64,000 bases of DNA from a virus: positions 124,001 to 188,000 of the IMG/VR virus record IMGVR_UViG_3300027759_000046; one strand, written 5' to 3'. The translations under genes and the position numbers were made by a program. Under the pieces are notes generated by a model. The model had not been told where the DNA came from. It made no database searches and saw only the letters and a program-made list of their open reading frames with translations. Shown piece after piece: positions 31,341 through 40,024 of this stretch (position 1 is its first letter; each line of letters opens with the position of its first letter).

Positions 31341-33012
31341 TTGTTAGCATTTTAAGTCTTTTTATTACGTCGTCTGCTTCAGCCTTTGCTGGTTCAGGTT
31401 GTTTGAATGGTTGTTTGGTTGGGATTGGACTCGGTCTGCTTGGTGTAGAAGGACGAGTCGCTGGTTTGGTTGGAGCAGGTTTAGTAGTTGGCTTAACTGC
31501 AGGCTCTGCTGCCCAATACTCAACGATCTGATCAAAATCTTCTGGTTCAATTGACTCCATTACGGCATCAACGTCTCCTCGGTTTAGACCAAGTTCTCTG
31601 AGTACATCGTTTTCCTGCGCCAAGATATTTCTAACTTGCGGGAATACTAGACTTGGATCCTCCTTTGCAATCAAGTTTACCTCAGCGAAAATTGAAAGAG
31701 TTGAGTCGATAATTGCCTGAATATCTTGATCACTAGCCTCAGCTAAGAGCATCTTAACTAATTGAGCAGAGAATTTAGAGAGAACTCCTTGATCCTTGTA
31801 CATTTTCAAGACCTGATCTTGAGTTAAGTTTTCTTTAATACGAGTATCAACAATATGTAAAACAATATTTAAGGAATCTTGGTTTGCAGCTGGATCAACT
31901 AGATAACTCTGTTTAATAATATTAAATAGGAGCTCAACTGGTTTTGTTTTATCTAATTTAAGATCGTAAACTACTTTCTTAACCATCATTTCAGTTGCAA
32001 GCTCTTGCACAACATTTGACACCAAAGCTTGTGGATATCCCAATTGAGTAAGGTGCTCAGTTGGATCGCTTGATTTCATAATGTGTCTGTCGTTAATGTC
32101 ATGAGAGGTTCTAACTTTACCATTATAGTAAACAGTTGTTCCTGTCAAGAAGAGAGGATCGCTTGGATCTGTACCGAAATTAAAAATATTTAATTGAACT
32201 GCATCACTTGCATAACTTGAGAAAGAACCACGGTTAATACACCAGTTTGCAACTGCGCATAATTTCTTTTGTGCATTCTCTGTACGCATGCTCATTACCA
32301 AGTACTGTTCGTCTGAATAGATTACTCCAGCCTCAGGTTCAAGCTCTTCAAGCTCTTTAACCTTTTTGCTTAGGCCAAGGTTTGCGAATCCTTTAACGTA
32401 GTTTGCAGTGTATTCTAAAACTTGTTCAATTGTCCAAGATGACATTGCCTTGATCTTTGCAAAGAGTCGACCGATTGCGCTTTCACCAAGCTCTTTTAAT
32501 TGAATAGCTAGAGTAATTGCCTCCTTCTTTCTCTCTCCGTCTAGTGCACGATATTGATCTCTTAAAGTTCTTGGCAGAGATTCCATAAACCATTTCGCGT
32601 CTTTTGCTCGCTCCATTGTTCGAAGTTCGTCCATTAACTGTTCAAAACCTTGGATACCATTAACTGGTTCAAGGTTTGCCCATTGATCAATTGGAATCGT
32701 TAACTGCTGTATCAAGTGTTTTTTAGTCTTTACGATCTCCAATAATGAGGTTAGGTCTTGGATCGTTGCTCCATGATCGAAATGGAATTTGATAAATGGC
32801 ATTGCATATCCTGGATAAGCCTTAACTAGATTAAGTATTTGTAGATAAGCTGGCTCAGTTAAAGCCTTGTCTCTCTCCTCTGGAGTTAACGCATTTGGGT
32901 CTTTACGCAATCTTTTCGCGTATCTCTTTTGCATATAGATCTTGGCTGCAGAGATGTTCTCATTAAGAGAGTGTCCAGCCAACCAGTTACTAAATGATTC
33001 TACTATTCTCAT
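31327..33012 (-). CDS. Large capsid-targeted hypothetical protein
   Basis: 561 residues. Starts MRIVESFSNWLAGHSLNEN (targeting-like). Around residue 245-310 is a WC-type domain (AVANWCINRGSFSSYASDA ... NIFNFG) that looks like the 'WCTA...Y...LYII' modules found in other large-phage head-associated proteins. The C-terminus has a Pro/Thr/Ser-rich linker (PTTKPAPTKPATRPSTPSRP). Function unknown. Confidence 0.65.
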   Translation of the reverse strand: MRIVESFSNWLAGHSLNENISAAKIYMQKRYAKRLRKDPNALTPEERDKALTEPAYLQILNLVKAYPGYAMPFIKFHFDHGATIQDLTSLLEIVKTKKHLIQQLTIPIDQWANLEPVNGIQGFEQLMDELRTMERAKDAKWFMESLPRTLRDQYRALDGERKKEAITLAIQLKELGESAIGRLFAKIKAMSSWTIEQVLEYTANYVKGFANLGLSKKVKELEELEPEAGVIYSDEQYLVMSMRTENAQKKLCAVANWCINRGSFSSYASDAVQLNIFNFGTDPSDPLFLTGTTVYYNGKVRTSHDINDRHIMKSSDPTEHLTQLGYPQALVSNVVQELATEMMVKKVVYDLKLDKTKPVELLFNIIKQSYLVDPAANQDSLNIVLHIVDTRIKENLTQDQVLKMYKDQGVLSKFSAQLVKMLLAEASDQDIQAIIDSTLSIFAEVNLIAKEDPSLVFPQVRNILAQENDVLRELGLNRGDVDAVMESIEPEDFDQIVEYWAAEPAVKPTTKPAPTKPATRPSTPSRPSPIPTKQPFKQPEPAKAEADDVIKRLKMLTNEEL

Positions 33013-33014
33013 CT

Positions 33015-33893
33015 TTATTGTTGTAGCTTTTTTATGTGGTCATTAATTTGGTCAATGGCAGATTGAGTATCAAATTTTAATCGAGTGTCCATCTTTAAAT
33101 CAGCTGCTCTTAATTTTAAAGTATACGATTTAAGCATTAAATTAAGATACTCAAGCCTATTCATTCTATAAAGCGGCTGTGCTTGATTTGATAATTCCTT
33201 TGCCTGTATAAGTAGGTTGTCCGCTTCAGTACGAGTAGGTGCAGTCTTCTTCTTTACATTGTACTTCCATTCAGTCGGTTCAGGATAGAGAGTAGCATGT
33301 TCAAAGTCTATTTTTTCTGAAGCCCATAGCATTGCAGTATTAAAGAAATCTGCAGTTGAGGTCACTTCTCTAAACTTTTTGATCTCAATATTCATTGATC
33401 CTAATCCGCCTCTTCTACTCCATATACCGACATTAATTCCTTTAGGCGTCATACGTCTAATTACTTTAGGGCCAGGAAAGAATCCAATACCCCAACCGTC
33501 TTTGACACGATAGTTTGGGTCTAACGAAAATACTACAGTTCCATTCATCAACTGTCTTGGACTTGAAACCATGTGTAGACCTTTGGCGAAAAGAGCCTTT
33601 GCTCCATCAGAGCCAAGGCCAGCTAAAGTATTAATACCTGATAATTCACCAAGGTTTTTTAAGATTTCCAAATCTTCCTGTTCTTTATAATTAAGCTTGA
33701 GCCCTTTAACTAATCGCTGATATGCGCTAACGATCTTTTTAAATTCGTCTTTATAACCTGAATCGTCAATTAAGCCCAAGTCAACAAGTCGTTTAAGATT
33801 AATAGCTGTCTTGCCAAGACCGGTCGCTTGAGACTCAGCGTCTGTGATATCTCTATTCTCGGAAATGTATTGAGCAAATTTAAGTAGTTTCAT
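33015..33893 (-). CDS. Capsid-targeted hypothetical protein
   Basis: 292 residues. MKLLKFAQYISENRD opens with the targeting peptide; LKRLVDLGLIDDSGY repeats the LGL motif near residue 35. The central part (VFSLDPNYRVKDGWGIGFFP) is beta-rich. Unrecognised. Two to three bases separate it from its neighbours in a four-gene run of targeted proteins. Confidence 0.65.
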   Translation of the reverse strand: MKLLKFAQYISENRDITDAESQATGLGKTAINLKRLVDLGLIDDSGYKDEFKKIVSAYQRLVKGLKLNYKEQEDLEILKNLGELSGINTLAGLGSDGAKALFAKGLHMVSSPRQLMNGTVVFSLDPNYRVKDGWGIGFFPGPKVIRRMTPKGINVGIWSRRGGLGSMNIEIKKFREVTSTADFFNTAMLWASEKIDFEHATLYPEPTEWKYNVKKKTAPTRTEADNLLIQAKELSNQAQPLYRMNRLEYLNLMLKSYTLKLRAADLKMDTRLKFDTQSAIDQINDHIKKLQQ

Positions 33894-33895
33894 AA

Positions 33896-34663
33896 TTAAA
33901 AATCTTCGCTTCCCATTTTTGTTTGCGGGTCAGAATAGATTGCGGAATAGGCATTTGAACCTGCGTCTATCAATCTTTCTAACCAACCTGTATTTCTGAG
34001 TCTCTTGAAAACAAGATTCTCTATTGAGAACTCGCCGTCTTTTGCAAGACCGTCTTTACGAGCTTTCATAATTTTTTCTTTTAAGACTTTGACACGATCG
34101 GCTAAGCCTCTAGCATCTTCAGAATCAGATCGCTTGATCATCTTCTCAATCTCTTCGATCTCAGTCATAAATGCTTCAGCTTTTCTAGATACATCTTGCG
34201 GATCAACGGTTGGCGGATTCCATTTAGGTTTTACAATCCATTCAGCTTTGAGTAGAGAATAGAGACCTGATGCAATGTGGGGTTCATTCACGTCCTGCGC
34301 ATAGAGCTCAACGTCATGTCTGCGAATCACGACTGGGTGTCGCAAGTTCCAAACGAAACGCTGACCGTCCAGCCCTTTCTTTACTAGCTCTGTGTCCTCG
34401 CTAATCTGCGAGAAGTCTAGTAGCACGTGAACGTCTAAGTCCGAGTTCTCGGTCCAAGTGTAGTTCGCAATTGAGCCAGTTAATTGAATATCGGAGATTG
34501 GAACTTCAATCTTAAGATCTGTGTAGAAATCGTCTGCAATCTGCAGAAGTTTCGTTCTAACCTCCGGATTAAACTCTTCACCGTTCCAAAATGCTGGATG
34601 CAAGCCCTTTTGATAGAACTCGCTCTCATTTATAAAATCTGTAAATTTGTTTAAATATCTCAT
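33896..34663 (-). CDS. Capsid-targeted nucleotidyltransferase
   Basis: 255 residues. A targeting-like N-terminus (MRYLNKFTDFINESE) precedes a Pol-beta-type nucleotidyltransferase core: QLTGSIANYTWTENSDLDVH, the GS...DxD metal site near 60-78, with a third acidic residue in VELYAQD near 118. A basic coiled-coil region follows. The pairing of a head-targeting peptide with a nucleotidyltransferase suggests an enzyme injected with the DNA, perhaps modifying host RNA or protein. Confidence 0.72.
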   Translation of the reverse strand: MRYLNKFTDFINESEFYQKGLHPAFWNGEEFNPEVRTKLLQIADDFYTDLKIEVPISDIQLTGSIANYTWTENSDLDVHVLLDFSQISEDTELVKKGLDGQRFVWNLRHPVVIRRHDVELYAQDVNEPHIASGLYSLLKAEWIVKPKWNPPTVDPQDVSRKAEAFMTEIEEIEKMIKRSDSEDARGLADRVKVLKEKIMKARKDGLAKDGEFSIENLVFKRLRNTGWLERLIDAGSNAYSAIYSDPQTKMGSEDF

Positions 34664-34668
34664 CAGGT

Positions 34669-34678
34669 TTATTTATTC
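34669..34678 (-). promoter_or_regulatory. Late-promoter-like sequence
   Basis: Minus strand GAATAAATAAA only 6-15 bases before the ATG at 34663; the leader would be very short. Confidence 0.35.
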
Positions 34679-34687
34679 CAGAAAATC

Positions 34688-35383
34688 TTAAATATTAAGA
34701 TACTTATTTTTGTACACAGTTCCTTCCAAGATTCCGTAATTGACTCTAAATTTTTGAAGCAAGTACGGAAGACTAAGTTGATCCTGTACAGACCAGATGC
34801 AATTATGATAAAACCAGTCCTTAAATAAGTTTAGATCAGGATTCTGCACGGCTCTATTTGAATAGACAAAGGCTCCACATTCAAATAGGGAATCGTCTAT
34901 AAATTTTGGGTCAGCTAGATATGAGGAGACTTGGCCTGCCATATCTTCTCCAGCATATCTGTCAATAATGTATTGTGAATCATTGTTTAGGCGATCGATC
35001 ACGTATTCAAGCTCTAGTTGGATTGACTCTCGAGCAGAGTGCCTAAAGAAACAGGCATCTTTATCTGAACAGGCTTCAACTAGAGACTCTGCTGCTTTTG
35101 GATTGTCAATTCTTAATTTTGAGTCTACCCAAATGTAATAGTCGTAACCTGGAAATTCGGCCCATTGTAGCATCTTTGGCATCTTTGCTCTAAGTCGTGG
35201 ATGCATTGCATTAAGCCGATCCGCTTGATTAACTGTCTTAACTTGATCAGTTGAGGTTAGTGTTGCCAAGTTATCCGAAATCCGGTTAACCGTTATGTCA
35301 AGAGCATTAGACTCCTGTTGAACAATGTTATCGGGCAATGAACTACCAAATGAAGCGCTAGTTATTAATACTCGAGGTCTCAT
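34688..35383 (-). CDS. Glycosyltransferase-like (TOD1/DUF616 type)
   Basis: 231 residues. It starts RPRVLITSASFG and has YDYYIWVDSKLRI (D-x-D-like) near 80-92, CFFRHSAR near 111 and WSVQDQLSLPYLL near the end, the order seen in TOD1/MUCI70-type glycosyltransferases. It overlaps the FkbM-like gene by four bases. Confidence 0.65.
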   Translation of the reverse strand: MRPRVLITSASFGSSLPDNIVQQESNALDITVNRISDNLATLTSTDQVKTVNQADRLNAMHPRLRAKMPKMLQWAEFPGYDYYIWVDSKLRIDNPKAAESLVEACSDKDACFFRHSARESIQLELEYVIDRLNNDSQYIIDRYAGEDMAGQVSSYLADPKFIDDSLFECGAFVYSNRAVQNPDLNLFKDWFYHNCIWSVQDQLSLPYLLQKFRVNYGILEGTVYKNKYLNI

Positions 35384-35937
35384 CTTAGTGCCATGTGCCA
35401 GCCGTATGGCCCGATATTTCTGATTGTAAAGCCGTTGCTGTTTATCAAATGGAACGATGCTTCAGTTAAAGACTTCCAGGCAGGATTCAGCCAATCATGG
35501 AAGCTTACAATTAGCTGATCAATCTTTGCAAAATCTTCAGTATCCATTGAGTGTAGTAACGGAAACTCGGCACCTTCAATATTCATTTTTAAGATTGAGA
35601 TCCTGTCTATTTCAAATTGCTTACAAAAACTCTTCCAGCTTAAAGAAGGAGTCCATTCTCCAGAGCTATCGCCGGTTGCAATGCTAGATGCGTCATTATC
35701 GAAATTCATTTTAACTTGGCCGTCAAAACTGCCAACTATTCCTTTAAATAGTTCAGCTCCTTCCGGCATAGTTTTTTCGAATGGATCTGCTCCGATTACT
35801 CTCTTTTTACCAATAAATGGTGCTGACCAATTCCAGTGAACGCAACCTAAATCAATGATGCAGCCATCGTGTTCAAAGGCCCTAGGGTCTATTCTTGAGT
35901 AATTTTCGCCAGGAATAGTTTGAATTAAATTGTCCAA
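35380..35937 (-). CDS. FkbM-like methyltransferase
   Basis: 185 residues: CIIDLGCVHWNWSAPFIG (variant SAM loop), VIGADPFE (acidic strand) and ILKMNIEGAEFPLL, the FkbM catalytic segment. Shorter than usual. With glycosyltransferases on both sides it would methylate a sugar. Confidence 0.75.
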   Translation of the reverse strand: MDNLIQTIPGENYSRIDPRAFEHDGCIIDLGCVHWNWSAPFIGKKRVIGADPFEKTMPEGAELFKGIVGSFDGQVKMNFDNDASSIATGDSSGEWTPSLSWKSFCKQFEIDRISILKMNIEGAEFPLLHSMDTEDFAKIDQLIVSFHDWLNPAWKSLTEASFHLINSNGFTIRNIGPYGWHMALR

Positions 35938-35941
35938 TTAG

Positions 35942-36694
35942 TTAGCTATTATTTTTAATAAACTCTCGCAATAGGAGAGAATAGTCTTTTTTCCAATTAG
36001 GTCTAAGTGTAACTTGACCGGTTGGAATTTGGCCAGCGGCTCTCAATGATTCAACATGGTCCGAGTGTCTTGTTATAACATTAGGTCTCTCGTCATTGTC
36101 TGTTCCCAGTCCGCTCATGTGATATCCTCGACCACCCCACATGTAGAACCAGCTAACTTCATTGTCGGCTGGGCTGGCTAATACAATATTACGGCTTGCG
36201 TTCTTGATTGCAATAACAAATGTCATATCATAACCTGCATTTTCAAGAGGATGGCCACCTAATTGTTCCCAAATTCTTTTGCTGTACACAATACCTGAGT
36301 TTCCAAGACCGGTGATTGCGCTAATATTTGGTTCGTTGAATAGGACTCCACGTTCCCAGTGTAATAGGTCAGAGCCTTCAGTAAAGAACTTGGCAATGTT
36401 TGTGAGATGGTTAGGCATAGCAACATCATCATCATCCCAAACAGCAATGATATCAGCTGAACACTTAGAGACTGCAAAGTTCTCCTTTTCGCCAATCGTT
36501 TCAAACGTTTGATCTAAATTGTAGATCTTCACATCGGGATGATCGTACTCTAATTTTTGTAGAGGATAGTCATTTACAATAATGAGTTCCTTTTTACCAG
36601 GATACTCTTGTTTAATAAATGATTCTATGCTCTCTTCTAATAAATTAACACGACCGTAAGTAATACACTTACACGAAATAAAAGGATACTCCAT
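35942..36694 (-). CDS. Family 2 glycosyltransferase
   Basis: 250 residues, N-terminus CKCITYGRVNLLEESIESF, then ELIIVNDYPLQ and IIAVWDDDDVAMPNHL with the DxD motif near 88-95. It is the first gene of the second glycosylation run and has a perfect TATAAATA late promoter 20 bases upstream, so this cluster is late, consistent with modifying virion proteins. Confidence 0.88.
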   Translation of the reverse strand: MEYPFISCKCITYGRVNLLEESIESFIKQEYPGKKELIIVNDYPLQKLEYDHPDVKIYNLDQTFETIGEKENFAVSKCSADIIAVWDDDDVAMPNHLTNIAKFFTEGSDLLHWERGVLFNEPNISAITGLGNSGIVYSKRIWEQLGGHPLENAGYDMTFVIAIKNASRNIVLASPADNEVSWFYMWGGRGYHMSGLGTDNDERPNVITRHSDHVESLRAAGQIPTGQVTLRPNWKKDYSLLLREFIKNNS

Positions 36695-36713
36695 TAAGTT
36701 GATTTGTTTATTT

Positions 36714-36721
36714 TATTTATA
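36714..36721 (-). promoter_or_regulatory. T4-like late promoter (perfect TATAAATA)
   Basis: Minus strand CTATAAATAAAA, 20 bases before the glycosyltransferase ATG and overlapping the stop of the 75-residue gene. Confidence 0.6.
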
Positions 36722-36944
36722 GGGGCTCAACTACCTCACCATTAACTAGAAATCCCTTAACATCTGGAGTTGTCTCAAGAACTCGGTTAATGTAGGCTTG
36801 TGGATTCTTGATGTTTGTGTACACAATGTTTGAGCCATTCGCGGTGATCACCGTTACCTCCGATCCGCCTGGTGTCAGACTTAGTTGATTGACTCTGAAT
36901 TCTGGTTTTACTCGTATTTCGTTTAAGTTATTATGCTGTTCCAT
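36717..36944 (-). CDS. Small hypothetical protein
   Basis: 75 residues, beta-rich (VTVITANGSNIVYTNIKNP), similar in feel to small KTSC-like or DUF folds but not assignable. Overlaps the gene upstream by 14 bp. Confidence 0.58.
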   Translation of the reverse strand: MEQHNNLNEIRVKPEFRVNQLSLTPGGSEVTVITANGSNIVYTNIKNPQAYINRVLETTPDVKGFLVNGEVVEPL

Positions 36945-37125
36945 TTGGTGGTCGGTTATTTAGTAGGTATGAAATAATAAAGACGGTTAGCATAATTGGC
37001 CATAGCACAACCAAGATTACTCGAGCCAATACATCGGTATCTGCAAGAGATTTAACTGGGGCTTGGTTATCAAGCCATTCAAAAAGGGCTCCCCATAGGA
37101 GCCCTATTATAAAGTATATAAGCAT
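36931..37125 (-). CDS. Two-span small membrane protein
   Basis: 64 residues with two hydrophobic segments (LIYFIIGLLWGALFEWL and VILVVLWPIMLTVFIISYLL). Unrecognised; inner-membrane location inferred. Confidence 0.6.
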   Translation of the reverse strand: MLIYFIIGLLWGALFEWLDNQAPVKSLADTDVLARVILVVLWPIMLTVFIISYLLNNRPPNGTA

Positions 37126-37133
37126 GTAATTTA

Positions 37134-37724
37134 TTATGGTGCGTAAAGAATTGTTGGATTGTCCTTATGAACATCAACGTACGCGCATTCTGATTTGAAT
37201 TTCTGTAAGTTGAATGGAGACGTTATAAGATGCTTACCGTTTGGTGTTGGGATCTCCGCATATATCATTCCACCCATATCGTTTTGTTCCCATAAGTCTA
37301 GGATAATTGACTTAATGAACTGTTCGTCATTGTCAGTAGTTCCATCTAAATCGATTAACCATTTCTTTTCTGGATCAGAATGAAATTCTCCGCAAACTGA
37401 TGGGTAGATATTACGAGCAGCTTTAGTATCGCCGCTAATCAGCAAGTCAGTTAATCGCTTCATCATCATTAACGCGATCTTATCAGTATGCCTAACGTTC
37501 AGACGAATGTAGGCTCTAGCATTATAGGCTTCGCAATCCTTGATGATACATTCTTCAAGTCGAGCCAAATCGTTTTGAGAGTACAGATAATAATCACGAA
37601 TGACTTTCATATCCACTTCCATATCAGGATTGTCTTTACGACGCTGATATATCTGAATAAAATAGAAGTTGCCAGGTTCATTGAACCTTAAAAACTCCTG
37701 TATTTGTTGAAAGTTATTTGTCAT
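37134..37724 (-). CDS. Hypothetical protein, possibly primase-polymerase-like
   Basis: 196 residues. Features are ARAYIRLNVR near 70, KKWLIDLDGTTDND near 118 (acidic pair) and PTPNGKHLITSPFNL near 160. This order loosely resembles archaeo-eukaryotic primase folds, where an acidic DxD strand is followed by a nucleotide-binding His. I hold this lightly; it could be another nucleotide-processing protein. Confidence 0.5.
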   Translation of the reverse strand: MTNNFQQIQEFLRFNEPGNFYFIQIYQRRKDNPDMEVDMKVIRDYYLYSQNDLARLEECIIKDCEAYNARAYIRLNVRHTDKIALMMMKRLTDLLISGDTKAARNIYPSVCGEFHSDPEKKWLIDLDGTTDNDEQFIKSIILDLWEQNDMGGMIYAEIPTPNGKHLITSPFNLQKFKSECAYVDVHKDNPTILYAP

Positions 37725-37739
37725 GATCTATTTTTATTA

Positions 37740-37749
37740 TATTATACTC
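37740..37749 (-). promoter_or_regulatory. TATAAT-like -10 element
   Basis: Minus strand GAGTATAATATAATA, 16-26 bases before the ATG at 37724. Confidence 0.45.
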
Positions 37750-37767
37750 TCTTCTGCTTGAATTTGG

Positions 37768-37971
37768 TTATCCAAATTTTGCAATGCTTTTGTACTTCTT
37801 CTTGATATCTTCAATCTCTCGCATTGCCTCGTTAAACTTGCCCTTGATCTCATCGTTCACTGTGAAGTCTAATATGGTTTGACAGCTTGGGCAAACTGAA
37901 ACCGGGTGTTTCATTATGAATTGCAGGTCTATGCCTAATGGGGTTCTACATGCTGGACAAGGTAATGGCAT
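37768..37971 (-). CDS. Zinc-ribbon protein
   Basis: 67 residues: CPACRTPLG and CPSCQTILDF form a four-Cys ribbon in the first half; a short helical tail follows. It abuts the gene upstream by one base. Confidence 0.68.
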   Translation of the reverse strand: MPLPCPACRTPLGIDLQFIMKHPVSVCPSCQTILDFTVNDEIKGKFNEAMREIEDIKKKYKSIAKFG

Positions 37972-37972
37972 G

Positions 37973-38686
37973 CTATATTGTTTTGTCAGTATGACTCACG
38001 TCATCTAATTTTTGAATTAGCATCTCAACTAGTCTGGAAACTGCTTCAGGTTTTTCGTCCTTTTTGAATTTAACTTTAACGGTTGCCATGCCAGCTTTGT
38101 TATCCGAGTTTGGCGAATTACTGTCAACCGAAATATTTGTTACAGTATGAGTGTAGTCAGATGCAGTTGCAACTCCTAGTAGTTTACACGTTGCATCGTC
38201 AGCTTCGCCAGTCTGTGGAATCTTGTGCTTCAATTGATATAACATTAGAGCCTCTCTAGCCTTGGGCCCAATAACTCCATCGACTCCATTCTTTTTGGCG
38301 CCAGTTTTTCCAAGCATAGTCTTATATGGATCGCCTAACTTAACTAAGGCTTCTTGAACTCCACGAATTGTCTGATCTTCAATCTTCTTAAAGATCGGCA
38401 AAACATTTTCCTTAAGACTAGACGGAGTTCTATCATCGGATGCGAGCAATCGGATATCGAAATTAATATCTAATTCTTCTAGCCCCATTGAAGAATGGTC
38501 TGCTAAAATATAGAGCGGAATTTCCAAGGTCTTGTCGCCAAGCAGGAATGTTTTAGTAAGAGGTTCGCCATCTGGGGTAAAGTACTTTGCAATAGTATTG
38601 ATGTGCTGTCTTTCCTGAATACCTAGAACTATCAGTGCTGCTTCTTGTAGACCGCCCAATAATTCTTCTAGATTGATTTTAGCCAT
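37973..38686 (-). CDS. Protein with peptidoglycan-binding-like domain
   Basis: 237 residues from the ATG at 38684-38686 (the longer frame from 38740 runs over the promoter and terminator and is rejected). The N-terminal half resembles proteins encoded beside DUF2589 genes. The C-terminal half has GVIGPKAREALMLYQLKH, the PG_binding_1 repeat. It follows the DUF2589 gene and its terminator and has its own TATAAT-like promoter. Confidence 0.65.
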   Translation of the reverse strand: MAKINLEELLGGLQEAALIVLGIQERQHINTIAKYFTPDGEPLTKTFLLGDKTLEIPLYILADHSSMGLEELDINFDIRLLASDDRTPSSLKENVLPIFKKIEDQTIRGVQEALVKLGDPYKTMLGKTGAKKNGVDGVIGPKAREALMLYQLKHKIPQTGEADDATCKLLGVATASDYTHTVTNISVDSNSPNSDNKAGMATVKVKFKKDEKPEAVSRLVEMLIQKLDDVSHTDKTI

Positions 38687-38707
38687 AATTATGTGATTTG
38701 TATTAAT

Positions 38708-38718
38708 AATTATACTAC
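38708..38718 (-). promoter_or_regulatory. TAGTATAATT -10 element
   Basis: Minus strand AGTAGTATAATTA, 22-32 bases before the ATG at 38686 and after the terminator. Confidence 0.45.
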
Positions 38719-38738
38719 TTAAGCTGAATCGGTTTAAC

Positions 38739-38768
38739 AAAAAAAGAGACCAGTTAACTGGTCTCTTT
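38739..38768 (-). terminator. Rho-independent terminator
   Basis: Perfect minus-strand stem AGAGACCAGTT/AACTGGTCTCT followed by TTTTTTTG, just after the DUF2589 gene. Confidence 0.85.
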
Positions 38769-38791
38769 AAGGTCTATTGTCCGAGTACTGA

Positions 38792-39388
38792 TTACTTGTT
38801 TGGATCAGCAGTAAGAGGAATCAAAGAAGGCTCTAACATTTGAGTCAAATAGTCAGAAAGCTTTAACATACCTTCAGTTGCAGGCAATTGCTCAGCGTGT
38901 ACTTTTACATTGTACTTTGCAGAGTTATCTGTGCTACGAGTGTTCTCTTTATGAGTCGCAACTTTACCAGCCATGCTCACCGAGTACTTCATTCCCCAGA
39001 ATCCGCCAGAAGCAGAAGCTTGAATTGAAGATTCAGTATCAGTACTTGATTTGTCTACTTCAGAAGTTTTTACTTCCATTGTGAATTCAATATCAGCTGA
39101 TGTAATAGCCAATGAAGGAAGTGGAACTAAAGGTAACATAGGAACCTTTGAGTATAGGGTTTGAACTTTTTGTTCGCCAGTAGTACCGTCAGTAACAACT
39201 CTGTTCATTTCAACATCTAAAGAGCGAGCTTGAGTTTTGCCGTCTTTGTCTGTTACGAATGCAACTTCAGAAATATATTTCCAAGTTACATCGTTTAATT
39301 TTGCTTGTCCTTTTGCCATACCAATAATAGGAGACACAATAAGGTCTTCAATTGGTAATCCAGCAAATTGTTGTGCGATGTCTGCCAT
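38792..39388 (-). CDS. DUF2589-family protein
   Basis: 198 residues. LPIEDLIVSPIIGMAKGQ at the start and the long beta-strand body (ITSADIEFTMEVKTSEVDKS) ending in LSDYLTQMLEPS match DUF2589, a family of unknown function found in Bacteroidetes and their phages. It has a late promoter 19 bases upstream and its own terminator, so it is a monocistronic late gene, probably abundant. Confidence 0.75.
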   Translation of the reverse strand: MADIAQQFAGLPIEDLIVSPIIGMAKGQAKLNDVTWKYISEVAFVTDKDGKTQARSLDVEMNRVVTDGTTGEQKVQTLYSKVPMLPLVPLPSLAITSADIEFTMEVKTSEVDKSSTDTESSIQASASGGFWGMKYSVSMAGKVATHKENTRSTDNSAKYNVKVHAEQLPATEGMLKLSDYLTQMLEPSLIPLTADPNK

Positions 39389-39406
39389 TTTTAATCTGGT
39401 TTTCTA

Positions 39407-39416
39407 GTTATTTATC
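39407..39416 (-). promoter_or_regulatory. T4-like late promoter
   Basis: Minus strand GATAAATAAC, 19-28 bases before the DUF2589 ATG. Confidence 0.55.
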
Positions 39417-39430
39417 TGGCTGGAGTGTCA

Positions 39431-39769
39431 CTATTTCCACACCAATTGAATAACTAGAATCGCTAGACCGAGCAGTAGGCAAACCCAAGTCTTGGTGTTT
39501 AGACCTTCAGCGAATAGAAATTGAGCCATCACAGTGAAGACAAAGATACCAATTGTGAACCCAATTAATCGACTGGGCCAAATTGTACCATCGAATGCAA
39601 TAACGAAATGCTTAACCGAATTCATGAAGAGCCACGAAATCGGAATACCCATTAGGATAAGCCAATTGCGATTCTCTTTAAATGATTCCCATTTTAGCGG
39701 GCCCTGTAGTTGAATGAATGTTAGCGACTGAGCGATCAATCCATAAAGAAACCCCAAAAATAGATTCAT
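39431..39769 (-). CDS. Multi-span membrane protein
   Basis: 112 residues with four hydrophobic segments (LFLGFLYGLIAQSLTFI, WLILMGIPISWLFM, LIGFTIGIFVFTVMAQFLF, WVCLLLGLAILVIQLV). It resembles half of a DMT-type transporter. Function unknown. Confidence 0.62.
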   Translation of the reverse strand: MNLFLGFLYGLIAQSLTFIQLQGPLKWESFKENRNWLILMGIPISWLFMNSVKHFVIAFDGTIWPSRLIGFTIGIFVFTVMAQFLFAEGLNTKTWVCLLLGLAILVIQLVWK

Positions 39770-39770
39770 G

Positions 39771-39908
39771 TTAAAATAACTTAGAGATTAGGTAGACAAC
39801 ACCGAAACCAATTCCGAATGCTATCATAATGAATGTTGCGGCATGTGCGTAATCGACCTGGTCTTTACGCTTTCCTTGCCAATCGTTTGGATCAAACTGC
39901 TTATCCAT
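39771..39908 (-). CDS. Small single-span membrane protein
   Basis: A 45-codon frame starting MDKQFDPNDWQGKRKDQVDY, then a membrane segment (AATFIMIAFGIGFGVVYLI). It ends one base from the membrane gene downstream and its ATG overlaps the stop of the tiny gene upstream, which supports it being real. Confidence 0.55.
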   Translation of the reverse strand: MDKQFDPNDWQGKRKDQVDYAHAATFIMIAFGIGFGVVYLISKLF

Positions 39909-40002
39909 AAATTACAGCGATCATAGTTATGCCACTAAACCATATTAATGCAGCGACTGCTGCGATCCAATCTTGCTTGGACCAATGTCTTATACTTTTC
40001 AT
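39901..40002 (-). CDS. Tiny membrane protein
   Basis: A 33-codon frame, MKSIRHWSKQDWIAAVAALI then WFSGITMIAVIYG. A TATAAT-like promoter precedes it. Overlap with the next frame is the only link to function. Confidence 0.5.
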   Translation of the reverse strand: MKSIRHWSKQDWIAAVAALIWFSGITMIAVIYG

Positions 40003-40024
40003 ATTAAATCTTGTTTATAGACTT

